This document shows positions 43,218-50,931 of a DNA stretch of 64,000 nt, one piece after another. The DNA comes from Calothrix sp. C42_A2020_038. GTDB taxonomy: Bacteria > Cyanobacteriota > Cyanobacteriia > Cyanobacteriales > Nostocaceae. The notes beneath the pieces are model-generated. The model did not search any database and was not told the DNA's origin. It was given only the letters and a program-made list of their open reading frames with translations. A program made the translations under genes and the position numbers. Positions within the stretch are counted from its first letter, which is position 1, and each line of letters begins with the position of its first letter. The stretch is from the NCBI GenBank assembly GCA_015272395.1, contig JACYLQ010000045.1:186001-250000 (forward strand). The letters run 5' to 3'.

Positions 43218-44213
43218 ATGGTTAATGTAATTAATCGGTACTCTGACAAGTGTCATAATTCTCATCAACCGCATCTGTTTATTCAAGAAAGTGCAAGCGG
43301 TTATTACGCTACTAGCTCCACATATTTCGATGAAGGATGCACTCCACCAAATATTATTGAATTAGTACTTCGGGTTTTAGGACAGATTGACCTTGACCCC
43401 TGTGCTGAAGGTGATAAAAAGATTACTGCGCGCTTGCATTACACTCTACAGGATGATGGATTGCAGCATAATTGGTATGGGCGCCTATTTATCAACCCAC
43501 CATTTTCTTGTCCAGGCAAGTGGATTGTAAAACTTCAGAATGAATTTTTAAGTGGCAGAGTACAAGAGGCAATTGCTCTTTTACCGACTGTGACAGACAC
43601 AGATTGGTTGAATTCAGCATTGAAAACTCAACCAATTTGCTTTTTGAAAGAACGAATTAAGTTTTTAGATGCAAGTTATCAACCCAATTTGTCAGCACCA
43701 CATTCTTACTGTTTAGTTTATTGGGGAAATAATCAGCATCAATTCCAAGAAGTTTTTGAAGAGTACGGTATTGTTTATCTTCCAATTTGGAGATTGACTC
43801 AAAATAATCTCCCTTCAAACGAAAAAGTACTACTGGTTAACTCAACCAGTAGTACTAATCATGTTCCAAGCCAGCAACAATCACAAGTACTACCCGTTAA
43901 CTCAACCAGTAGTACTAATCAGGCACCAAACCCATCAGAATCACGAGTACTACCTGTTAACTCAACCAGTAGTACTAAAAGGCGGGCTAGGGGAAAGGGA
44001 ACAGGGAGAATTCACTGGCGAACAGTAACTAAGAGAAATGGAAAACAGTATGAGCAGGCTTGGTATGATTGGGAATTAAACATGGGGAAGAAAACAATTT
44101 CAAAAAGTACTTACATACCAAAACACCTGCTCAATATAATTCTAGAGCTAGAAATTAACAAAGCCCCTGTTAATGAAATTCTAGGTATGCTTGGGATTAC
44201 ATATGAATCATAA
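43218..44213 (+). CDS. Phage-type adenine methyltransferase fused to a basic C-terminal domain
   Basis: The first 190 residues match the phage DNA N6-adenine methyltransferase family: LGQIDLDPCAEGDKKITA, LHYTLQDDGLQHNWYGRLFI and the catalytic tetrapeptide NPPF near residue 94, then FLKERIKFLDASY. A spacer of three 20-residue repeats follows, each with VNSTSST. The C-terminal domain has GRIHWRTVTKRNGKQYEQAW and YIPKHLLNIILELEINKAPV, a module seen in other cyanobacterial proteins that probably binds nucleic acid. Target DNA sequence and role (regulation or protection) are unknown. The gene diverges from an XRE regulator and is followed by a TnpB relic. Confidence 0.75.
   Translation: MVNVINRYSDKCHNSHQPHLFIQESASGYYATSSTYFDEGCTPPNIIELVLRVLGQIDLDPCAEGDKKITARLHYTLQDDGLQHNWYGRLFINPPFSCPGKWIVKLQNEFLSGRVQEAIALLPTVTDTDWLNSALKTQPICFLKERIKFLDASYQPNLSAPHSYCLVYWGNNQHQFQEVFEEYGIVYLPIWRLTQNNLPSNEKVLLVNSTSSTNHVPSQQQSQVLPVNSTSSTNQAPNPSESRVLPVNSTSSTKRRARGKGTGRIHWRTVTKRNGKQYEQAWYDWELNMGKKTISKSTYIPKHLLNIILELEINKAPVNEILGMLGITYES
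43826..43976 (+). repeat. Three tandem 60-base repeats, each with a hairpin, inside the methyltransferase gene
   Basis: Copies start at about 43826, 43886 and 43946. Each contains AGTACTAC, then GTTAACTCAACCAGTAGTACT. In the first copy the arms AGTACTACTGGTT (43826-43838) and AACCAGTAGTACT (43844-43856) are perfect over a five-base loop; copies two and three each have two mismatches. The period is exactly 60, so the frame is kept and the protein repeats VNSTSST three times. Spacers between hairpins differ. Confidence 0.9.
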
Positions 44214-44244
44214 AAATCTTGCGCGAGTTGTGCCGACTGAGTAA

Positions 44245-44418
44245 GAACCTGTATATGGACATTTGGTTAATAGTGATCTGAATGGTTCGCTAAATATTGG
44301 TAGAAAAAGTAAGCATAATGGTTTTACCGGAGTGTCTAGGGCTGCATTGATCCAGCCTAGAAGAATTAATCTTCTTAAATCGGAAAAGTTCCGAAGCGAG
44401 GATTTATCCCGCTTCTGA
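44245..44418 (+). pseudogene. C-terminal relic of an IS200/IS605 TnpB
   Basis: The frame reads HLVNSDLNGSLNIGRKSKHN then GFTGVSRAALIQPRRINLLK before a stop at 44416. The IVNSDLNGSxNI stretch with its Asp is the last RuvC motif of TnpB proteins, and the following tail is typical of cyanobacterial copies. An in-frame stop lies just upstream and the rest is absent, so it is not functional. It lies 31 bases after the methyltransferase gene. Confidence 0.75.
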
Positions 44419-44432
44419 ACAACTTCTTAGAA

Positions 44433-44457
44433 TCCCCTCGGCGCCGATTCCAGGGGA
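44433..44457 (+). mobile_element. Right-end hairpin of an IS200/IS605-type element
   Basis: TCCCCT at 44433-44438 pairs with AGGGGA at 44452-44457, enclosing CGGCGCCG, 15 bases after the TnpB relic stop. IS200/IS605 elements end in such imperfect subterminal hairpins instead of inverted repeats. The matching left end was not found. Confidence 0.55.
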
Positions 44458-44484
44458 GGGTCAAAGAATAAATCATAAAATTAA

Positions 44485-44535
44485 GCGCCACTTCTTAGGG
44501 AAGCCTGTTTTCCTTAACTTAGCAAGAAGCGGCGC
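44485..44535. terminator. Long-stem hairpin between the TnpB relic and the small leftward gene
   Basis: GCGCCACTTCTT at 44485-44496 pairs with AAGAAGCGGCGC at 44524-44535 with one mismatch, over a 27-base loop. On the plus strand it is followed by a T-rich run (TTTATTTTTT), so it may stop rightward transcription. It lies 17 bases beyond the stop of the leftward small gene and could serve that gene too. Confidence 0.65.
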
Positions 44536-44551
44536 CTTTATTTTTTCCAAA

Positions 44552-44707
44552 CTAATTAAAATAATTCATCTCAGCTTCGATTTGACGTATTAAGTTCTCA
44601 TCACCTTTTGCTCTTGCTACTTGCAGACGATGCTCTAGATTTTTCTTAATACTTTGCTGATGCGCCTCGCGCGCCTTTGCGGCAGCTTCAAGTTTGTTAC
44701 GAATCAT
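44552..44707 (-). CDS. Small conserved-looking helical protein, 51 residues
   Basis: The minus-strand frame runs from ATG at 44705-44707 to a TAG at 44552-44554. The product is one charged amphipathic helix-turn-helix hairpin: IRNKLEAAAKAREAHQQSI, then EHRLQVARAKGDENLIRQIE, ending EMNYFN. The regular Lys/Glu/Ala pattern, absence of Cys, and a hairpin terminator right after it support a real gene. I do not recognise a named family. It could be a small regulator or an assembly factor, but this is a guess. No strong ribosome binding site was identified. Confidence 0.6.
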   Translation of the reverse strand: MIRNKLEAAAKAREAHQQSIKKNLEHRLQVARAKGDENLIRQIEAEMNYFN

Positions 44708-44841
44708 TTTTATTTACCTTTATTCATCACCATAAATCTATGTGTAATATTGATAATATCACATAGTTTTGGTAACTGTTGTTACAGAATATATATTATT
44801 TATCATGTAGCAAGCTTGATTAGTATCTACGTAGTAACACG

Positions 44842-45639
44842 ATGACTTCACCTCCACTGCTTACCCTACTAAGCGATTTTGGTCTTACTGACATTTATGT
44901 TGGTGTCATGAAAGGTGTGATAGCTCAAATCAATCCAGAAATTAAAGTTATAGATTTGACGCATCAGATTCCACCACAAAATATTGCTGCTGCTCGTTTT
45001 TGTTTAATGAGCGCTTATTCCTATTTCCTAGATAAAACAGTTCACTTGGCAGTGGTAGACCCTGGTGTGGGAAGCGTCCGACGGGCAATCGCTGTAGAGT
45101 TTGCTCGTGGATTTGTAGTGGCACCTGACAATGGTCTAATTAGTGGAGTATTAAGCCAAAGTCAAGTGATTCGGGCAGTGGAACTGACCAATTGGCAGTA
45201 TTGGAGATTACCAAATCCTAGCCATACTTTTCACGGTCGAGATATATTTGCTCCTTGTGCTGCGCATCTAGCCAGTGGTGTACAAATTACAGATTTAGGT
45301 AGTGAAATTGATATAGATAGTTTGATAGACCTCAACTTTCCGAAATGTTGCCACATCACTACTGGCGCCATTGGCTGTGTCCAGTACATAGATATTTTTG
45401 GAAACTTAATAACCAATATTCCAGGAAGTTATGTAAAAGGTGAAACTTGGCACATCATTATTGCTGGTTTAAAGATAAAAGGAGGGAAAACCTATACTTC
45501 CGTTCCTGTTGGTGATACAGTTGCGCTCGTGGGTAGTGAAGGTTGGGTAGAAATTGCAATCAACAGAGGAAACGCCCAAGAACAGTTAGATCTACAATTA
45601 GCAGAAACGGTAGAATTAAAGTTAGAAATCGAAAAGTAG
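44842..45639 (+). CDS. SAM hydrolase / hydroxide adenosyltransferase family protein (DUF62)
   Basis: The 265-residue protein has the family signature blocks in order: LLTLLSDFGLTDIYVGVMKG, KVIDLTHQIPPQNIAAARF, VHLAVVDPGVGSVRRAIA with the catalytic Asp-Pro-Gly, FVVAPDNGLISGVL and SHTFHGRDIFAPCAAHLASG. Relatives split S-adenosylmethionine with water-derived hydroxide into adenosine and methionine; fluorinases and chlorinases are distant relatives. Purpose in bacteria is not settled. No halogenase-specific residues can be judged by eye. ATG 44842 gives the standard N-terminus. Its promoter should lie in the 134 bases upstream, shared with the leftward small gene. Confidence 0.9.
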   Translation: MTSPPLLTLLSDFGLTDIYVGVMKGVIAQINPEIKVIDLTHQIPPQNIAAARFCLMSAYSYFLDKTVHLAVVDPGVGSVRRAIAVEFARGFVVAPDNGLISGVLSQSQVIRAVELTNWQYWRLPNPSHTFHGRDIFAPCAAHLASGVQITDLGSEIDIDSLIDLNFPKCCHITTGAIGCVQYIDIFGNLITNIPGSYVKGETWHIIIAGLKIKGGKTYTSVPVGDTVALVGSEGWVEIAINRGNAQEQLDLQLAETVELKLEIEK

Positions 45640-45746
45640 GGTGTGTGGCGCCAGCAAAAACCTTCTCGTGAAGTTAACAATACAAATATCGCCACCCCCC
45701 CAGTAAAATTTATGAATATTCATACAAAGATTTGGAATTTGCAACT

Positions 45747-46388
45747 ATGGAAGTATATCAAGGACAATTCGGTGAATTTACAATTAATAAAGACGACCGT
45801 AGAGGCGTAATAATTTACCGAGCAGCTTTAGCCGTAGCCGCATCATGTTTTGCAATTGGTAGCACATTGGTTTTATTCAATCATGACCCGAATATTTACC
45901 CTTTACTAACACCTCTATATACTTGCTTTAGTCTTGCGCTTGGTGTCAGTTTACTATTTATACACATATACATGGTAGCTCTGCATCGTACTTTGCAAGC
46001 TTTTTGGATAATTGGTAGCATTGCGTCTCTTGCTGTCGCACATACTGATCCACAACCTTTTGCAGTTACTGTATACAACCATCCTCTAACACTCTTAGGT
46101 GTAGGTTTTACTTTTGCTGCACTCACTGGTATCTTTTTTAAAGAAGCTTTTTGCTTCAATCGCTTAGAAACAAAAGTTTTAACTCCGATTGTACCTACAC
46201 TATTACTAGGACATCTGCTAGAAATCCTGCCGTTACAATTAGAACGCGCGTTGTTAGCTTTTTGGGCTGTTTTATTTGTAGTATTTGCAATACGAAAGCT
46301 GATTCAAGCAATTCCTCCGGATATTGGTGATAAATCAGTGTTTACATACCTAAAAGGACAGCTAAAAGAACAAGCTTCTGCACAATAG
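45747..46388 (+). CDS. DUF2301 integral membrane protein
   Basis: The protein (213 residues from ATG 45747) opens with EVYQGQFGEFTINKDDRRG and GVIIYRAALAVAASCFAIGS, the start of DUF2301 proteins, and has about six hydrophobic spans, including LLTPLYTCFSLALGVSLLFI and ALLAFWAVLFVVFAIRKLIQ. A cytoplasmic C-terminus of about 25 polar residues follows. An upstream in-frame TTG at 45732 would add five residues and has no family support. The family is common in cyanobacteria and its function is unknown. It lies on the same strand as the genes on either side, with about 100 bases upstream and 63 downstream. Confidence 0.8.
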   Translation: MEVYQGQFGEFTINKDDRRGVIIYRAALAVAASCFAIGSTLVLFNHDPNIYPLLTPLYTCFSLALGVSLLFIHIYMVALHRTLQAFWIIGSIASLAVAHTDPQPFAVTVYNHPLTLLGVGFTFAALTGIFFKEAFCFNRLETKVLTPIVPTLLLGHLLEILPLQLERALLAFWAVLFVVFAIRKLIQAIPPDIGDKSVFTYLKGQLKEQASAQ

Positions 46389-46451
46389 GATTTGTAATAA
46401 AATTCTTAAGCAGAAAGAACTTTTGATGTTGAACTATTAAAACGGCAAGAA

Positions 46452-47066
46452 ATGTGGACTTTAATACTTCAAGGTTGGATAATCGCAAGTATATTTGTTT
46501 TGATTCTAACCCCAATCATAATTACTAATGTTCATTCGTTTCTCGCCGTTACCTCTCCTATCAATGCTAATATACTGGTAGTTGAAGGATGGCTTGCAGA
46601 TGAAGCGCTAAAACAAGCTTTGATTGAATTTGAAATGGGTTCATATAACTACTTAATAACTACAGGTATTCCTTTACAACGCGGGTATTATTTATCTGAA
46701 TATAAAGATTTTGCAAACCTTGCAGCATCGACATTAATAGCAATGGGCGCCGACAGTAAGAAAATAATACCAATACCAACACCAGATGTAAGAACTGATA
46801 GAACTTATGCTTCTGCTATAGCATTAAAAGAAAAGCTCGAAAATTCTGAAGTTAAACTTGAATCACTTAACTTATTCAGCGATGATGTTCACACCCGACG
46901 TAGTTGGATGTTATATAAAAGAGTACTACCTAATATAGAAATTGGTGTAATCGCCGCCACAACTCGGAGTTATGATACACAAAGGTGGTGGAATTCAAGT
47001 CAAGGATTACGAACAGTAATTACAGAAGCCATAGCTTATATTTATGCATTGTTTAAAAGCTATTAA
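46452..47066 (+). CDS. YdcF/DUF218-type membrane-anchored protein
   Basis: The 204-residue protein has one N-terminal membrane helix (IIASIFVLILTPIIITNV) and then the DUF218 core: INANILVVEGWLADEALKQA, TTGIPLQRGYYLSEYKDFAN and DVRTDRTYASAIALKEKL, with LNLFSDDVHTRRSWMLYKRV near the end. In ElyC/SanA/YdcF relatives this domain lies in the periplasm and affects envelope or peptidoglycan precursor processes. No biochemical activity can be assigned. It follows the DUF2301 gene by 63 bases and may share its transcript. Confidence 0.75.
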   Translation: MWTLILQGWIIASIFVLILTPIIITNVHSFLAVTSPINANILVVEGWLADEALKQALIEFEMGSYNYLITTGIPLQRGYYLSEYKDFANLAASTLIAMGADSKKIIPIPTPDVRTDRTYASAIALKEKLENSEVKLESLNLFSDDVHTRRSWMLYKRVLPNIEIGVIAATTRSYDTQRWWNSSQGLRTVITEAIAYIYALFKSY

Positions 47067-47380
47067 AACCCATTGACAATACTAATACAAATATTTAGAA
47101 CAAGTTTTCTTGGTTCTTGCTGTTGGTGCAACTTTTGCAAATCATGCTCAGATTCAGGAAACATGCTGATTAATCTCCAATAAAATAAAATAAATAAAAT
47201 TACTCAATTCGTCAAAACTTGTTTCGCAGAACTTTAGTTCCTGATATCCTTTAGTATTAAAGTTACCCAAATAAATCTTCTAGTTAACATTTATTTATAT
47301 CTGGTTGTAAATATTGAGTCCATAACTCAAGTTGGGAACACTACATATAGTGATATAGTTAACTTGAGGATAATAAGTAG
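47067..47380. other. 314-base gap before dprA, with a nested inverted repeat at its end
   Basis: The first two thirds are AT-rich and structureless, apart from short A/T runs. At the right end, CTCAAGTT (47326-47333) pairs with AACTTGAG (47361-47368), and inside that CACTA (47339-47343) pairs with TAGTG (47348-47352). The structure ends 12 bases before the GTG start of dprA, so it would cover the translation start region of the message. No known riboswitch class was recognised. Confidence 0.5.
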
Positions 47381-48499
47381 GTGGAACGCGCGTATTGGCT
47401 GGCTTGGTCGCAGATTCCGGGTGTTGGCCCGGTACTATTACAACGGTTACATCAGTATTTTGGTTCTTTACAAGTTGCATGGGAAGCAAAATCAAGCGAA
47501 TTAGGCGCCGTAGAAGGTTTTGGTTTTAACACAATACAAAAAGTCAGTAAGGAACGAGCTAGTTTTAATAAAACGACTCACCCAGAAGAGTTTCTAGTAC
47601 AGCACCTTGAAGTCAACCCTCATTTCTGGACACCCATTGATGATGACTACCCACGTTTACTTCTGGAAACTGCGAGTCCTCCACCTATCCTGTATTATTG
47701 CGGTATCGTTGAACTAGAAGAGAATTTAGGACAAAAAGGACTTATCGGAATTGTTGGTACACGACAACCAAGCGAGTATGGTATTCGCTGGGCAAGGCAA
47801 ATTAGTACTGCGCTAGCAAAAAATGAATTTACAGTTGTTTCGGGTATGGCAGAAGGAATTGATACTGAAAGTCATTCTGCCGCACTCAAAGCAGAAGGAC
47901 GCACTATTGCTGTTCTCGGTACAGGTGTTGATGTTATCTATCCTGCCAAAAATCAGAAACTTTATCAGCAAATACTAAAACAAGGAATAGTTGTTAGCGA
48001 ATACAGCAGCAAAACTCCACCTGACCGTACACATTTTCCCCGTCGTAACCGTATTATTGCTGGGTTGTGTCGTGCAATTTTAGTAATTGAGGCGCCTATC
48101 AAATCTGGTGCGCTCATTACAGCAGACTACGCAAATGAGTTTGGACGCGATGTTTATGCACTGCCTGGTAGATTAGATGATTATAATTCTCAAGGTTGTT
48201 TAAAACTGCTTACACAAGGCGCCACACCAATTCCAAGTGAACTTGATGAGTTAATTAAAATGCTAGGAGCGATACCACAGTTTGATTCCATACCTACAAA
48301 ACCTGTAAAAACATTTTTACCTCAGTTGGAACCTGAACTTCAAAAAGTGATTGAAACTGTTTCGATGGACTCTACTGCTTTTGATGTCATTATCCAACAA
48401 ACAGGAATGACGCCGGGTTTTGTATCCAGCGCGCTATTACAACTTGAGTTAATGGGTTTAGTTACACAGTTACCAGGAATGCGTTACCAACGTTGTTAA
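47381..48499 (+). CDS. dprA: DNA-processing protein DprA (DNA-protecting protein)
   Basis: The 372-residue protein has the N-terminal helical part (WLAWSQIPGVGPVLLQRLHQYFG) and the Rossmann-like DNA-processing core, GIVGTRQPSEYGIRWARQIS then VVSGMAEGIDTESHSAAL, FPRRNRIIAGLCRAILVIEA, SGALITADYANEFGRDVYALP and GCLKLLTQGA. A C-terminal winged-helix-like region (PGFVSSALLQLELMGLV) closes the protein, as in many DprA proteins. It loads RecA onto incoming single-stranded DNA in transformation. Start codon is GTG at 47381; there is no ATG nearby. A hairpin terminator lies 230 bases downstream. The prepilin peptidase at 34329 could act in the same DNA-uptake process. Confidence 0.95.
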   Translation: MERAYWLAWSQIPGVGPVLLQRLHQYFGSLQVAWEAKSSELGAVEGFGFNTIQKVSKERASFNKTTHPEEFLVQHLEVNPHFWTPIDDDYPRLLLETASPPPILYYCGIVELEENLGQKGLIGIVGTRQPSEYGIRWARQISTALAKNEFTVVSGMAEGIDTESHSAALKAEGRTIAVLGTGVDVIYPAKNQKLYQQILKQGIVVSEYSSKTPPDRTHFPRRNRIIAGLCRAILVIEAPIKSGALITADYANEFGRDVYALPGRLDDYNSQGCLKLLTQGATPIPSELDELIKMLGAIPQFDSIPTKPVKTFLPQLEPELQKVIETVSMDSTAFDVIIQQTGMTPGFVSSALLQLELMGLVTQLPGMRYQRC

Positions 48500-49116
48500 T
48501 TTATGTATCTTAAAATTAATTTAATTGTCTTCTAGCAAACAATGTTATTTATCTTTATTTGAGTTTTAAATTTTAAATTTCTACAGATAAATTTCGCTAT
48601 TTATTCTTGAGAAAGTATTGTAAATTACCTGCTTTCAAATAATAAGTAAATTTGCTAAAAATTAAATGATTAAAATTTTCCACTTAGACAATTATTTGAT
48701 ATTCTATAAATTGGAATACATCAAACCAACTGCCTGACTCGGCTAAAGTCGGCAGTTTTTTTTAACTCATTGTTTATACTAAGTGCAGTATTATGAATTT
48801 GTCGGTTCCTTAATAATTTCTTTGGAAAGTTCTATAAACTACAAAAAAAATATAATCATTTATTAATATAATTCCAGCTTTATATATCTATATAACAAGC
48901 AATCTGCTGCATATAAACCAATACAGACGAACAAAGCATTCATGGCGCCTTAAAAAATTCATTATTTATAAATATAAATAAATATAATTGCTTATTGGCG
49001 TAACAAGTTTAAGCTTAACTTGACACTAATGCCCCACCTCACACGGGTAGGTTTTTTCTAAAAAGTTGCGTGCGAGGATTCTACACTCCCGGATTTTTTT
49101 ACGTGAAAATTCAAAT
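48500..49116. other. 617-base gap between convergent genes
   Basis: The gap separates dprA (rightward) and the beta-lactamase-like gene (leftward). It is strongly AT-rich. The only clear structure is the terminator hairpin at 48729-48764. Short frames at its right end (for example one starting at 49066) have no protein-like features. A CCACCTCACACGGGTAGG-T-run near 49,033 was considered as a small RNA motif but does not have the necessary stems. Confidence 0.45.
48729..48764 (+). terminator. Intrinsic terminator downstream of dprA
   Basis: ACTGCCTGAC at 48729-48738 pairs with GTCGGCAGT at 48748-48756 (one base bulged) over a nine-base loop, followed directly by a run of nine T. This is the best-formed intrinsic terminator in the window and ends rightward transcripts, presumably that of dprA. 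Confidence 0.85.
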
Positions 49117-50721
49117 TTACTGTTGGTAAGGATAATAATATTGGGGATTTGTTACAGGCGTCTGATAACCAGCAGCAGGAATACTATTTCCGATGCTGGG
49201 GTTGGGTGTAAAAAATGTGGAATTAGGAACTGGATGCATAATTGGTGTTTGATAGCCAGATGGAGAAATTGGATTAATGGTGTTTGGAAGTGGCTGAGTA
49301 ATGACAGGATTGTGAATTGGATTTACAGGAGCTACACTTCCACCAACATTTGTAGGGTTTGTAGGGTTAGTCTGATTAATAGGTGCAGTACCAACTTGGG
49401 CAAATTGCTGATAAACAATGCGCGAGATATTACTAATAAACCTTTCTGCGCTTACATCGTTTCGAGGACGCTGTACTATAACCGCAGCAATATAGCGCTT
49501 TCCAGAGGATAATTCTACTAAACCAGCATCCGCTAAAATGCCCCCTATTTCACCTGTTTTATGAGCAATTGTTGCACCTTGCCCTAAGCCAGAGGGTAAC
49601 AAGGTATCTTTAACGGTGCGCCGCATAATGTCGAGAATTCGTTCGCGGGATTGAAAACTAACTATATTTCCTTTTGTAATCATCGCAATCAAATTACTCA
49701 ACTCTTTTGGAGAAGTCGTATTTGTCCCTTCAATATCAGGAAGAAAATTGCGAAGCGAAGTTGTGTTAAGTCCCCAATTACGGAAGCGCTCGTTTAGTTT
49801 TTCAATTCCACCCAGACGCTCAATCAGCATATTAGTTGCTGTATTGTCGCTAATAGTCATCATTTTAGTGGCAACTTCAAGCGCAGTATAACTGGTACCA
49901 ACAGGTTTGTTTTGCATATCGCCCGAACCACCAGCGATAGTAGATTTCGTTGTGGTTAAAGTTTCATCTAGGCTAATTTTACCTGCATCAACATCCTGAA
50001 AAAAGGCAACAAGAATTGGAATTTTGATTGTACTAGCGGATGAAAACATTGCTCCGCCATTCAAATCAACATAGCTACCGTTATCTAAATCCGCAATAAA
50101 TATTCCTGGAGTTAGATTTGAGTTGTTTGCGACTAGACTTTGAATCGATGATTTTAAGGCTGGTATCTCTTGTGATAACTGTAAAGCTGTAGCGACTGTA
50201 TTGGTTTGAGTTGGTTGTAAAGATGATTGTTGTGTAGGATTTGAATTGTCAGAAGCGCTGTTTAACCGTGTCGCCGGGTCTAAAATTGAAAGCGCTGTAC
50301 CAACAATGGCGCCGATACCGACTCCAACGATTAATAATCTGAGGGCATAGAGAATATTTCTTGCCATCGGCTTTAACCGTGTCCGACGAGTAACAACTGT
50401 CTTTCTCGGTAGAGGTTGCTTGCGAACTCGTACAGATTTAACCTTAGCTGTGTTTGGATTATAGGGGGGAATTTGATTTTTGACTGAAGATTTGTTACTT
50501 GGAGACTTAGTGATGGGTTGAGTTGTGTTAGTAACAGTCCGCTTCCGTACCAAAGGTATACCCTTGCTTGGTGGTGTTGGGTTAACAGTGCGTCCAGACT
50601 GTGCTTTCTTTACTGGTTTTGCTGATTTTTGTGCTGGTTTTTGCACAGGACGTGATACTACGCGACGAGTGACGGGTTGACGTCGCGACGAGGGCGTTAA
50701 CTTATAACTCGAATCTGACAC
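49117..50721 (-). CDS. Class A beta-lactamase-like serine hydrolase, membrane-anchored
   Basis: The 534-residue protein begins with about 120 basic, Pro/Ser/Thr-rich residues, then one hydrophobic helix (LLIVGVGIGAIVGTALSIL), a linker and the penicillin-binding fold. Active-site motifs are SASTIKIPILVAFF with the Ser-x-x-Lys near residue 227, the SDN loop in TISDNTATN near 286, and KTG in AHKTGEIGGILADAG near 388. The C-terminal 90 residues are rich in Asn/Pro/Gln/Tyr (NPTNPTNVGG, YYYPYQQ). Similar cyanobacterial proteins could be beta-lactamases, DD-peptidase-type enzymes or peptidoglycan hydrolases. The basic N-terminal tail should be cytoplasmic and the catalytic domain periplasmic. Resistance activity is not proven. 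Confidence 0.82.
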   Translation of the reverse strand: MSDSSYKLTPSSRRQPVTRRVVSRPVQKPAQKSAKPVKKAQSGRTVNPTPPSKGIPLVRKRTVTNTTQPITKSPSNKSSVKNQIPPYNPNTAKVKSVRVRKQPLPRKTVVTRRTRLKPMARNILYALRLLIVGVGIGAIVGTALSILDPATRLNSASDNSNPTQQSSLQPTQTNTVATALQLSQEIPALKSSIQSLVANNSNLTPGIFIADLDNGSYVDLNGGAMFSSASTIKIPILVAFFQDVDAGKISLDETLTTTKSTIAGGSGDMQNKPVGTSYTALEVATKMMTISDNTATNMLIERLGGIEKLNERFRNWGLNTTSLRNFLPDIEGTNTTSPKELSNLIAMITKGNIVSFQSRERILDIMRRTVKDTLLPSGLGQGATIAHKTGEIGGILADAGLVELSSGKRYIAAVIVQRPRNDVSAERFISNISRIVYQQFAQVGTAPINQTNPTNPTNVGGSVAPVNPIHNPVITQPLPNTINPISPSGYQTPIMHPVPNSTFFTPNPSIGNSIPAAGYQTPVTNPQYYYPYQQ

Positions 50722-50931
50722 CGCTACTCCTTATTACCCACTTAACTAAACTTTATGCCGACCCCGAACCCAAAGATACACACTATTTAACTAATTCCGT
50801 CTAATTCCGTACTTTTCAACTAGCACGGCTCAGGCAAAATTATTTACATTTTCTTGTTTAGTGTAAGCCATATTAATTATTTTGGGGTGAGGGCTATCTA
50901 CGTATCTACTGTAAAGATGAGTTATGACTTA

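Noticed and set aside
43826-43976. CRISPR array
   Set aside because: Three repeats of 60 bases are read in frame as protein, the hairpin is too long for a CRISPR repeat, and no cas genes are nearby. The same applies to the nonamer repeat at 51732-51773.
44654-44845. A 63-residue rightward frame between the small protein and the DUF62 gene
   Set aside because: It overlaps the 51-residue leftward gene in antisense, has no ribosome binding site, and its hydrophobic look comes from AT-rich non-coding sequence.
44842-45639. Fluorinase or chlorinase activity for the DUF62 protein
   Set aside because: The halide-binding loop that separates halogenases from hydroxide adenosyltransferases cannot be shown here. 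The gene neighbourhood has no fluoro- or chlorometabolite genes.
49020-49062. A Yfr1-like small RNA core (CCACCTCACAC followed by a T-run)
   Set aside because: The single-stranded motif is only a partial match, and there is no room for the 3' stem that Yfr1 needs before the T-run. The context is also wrong.
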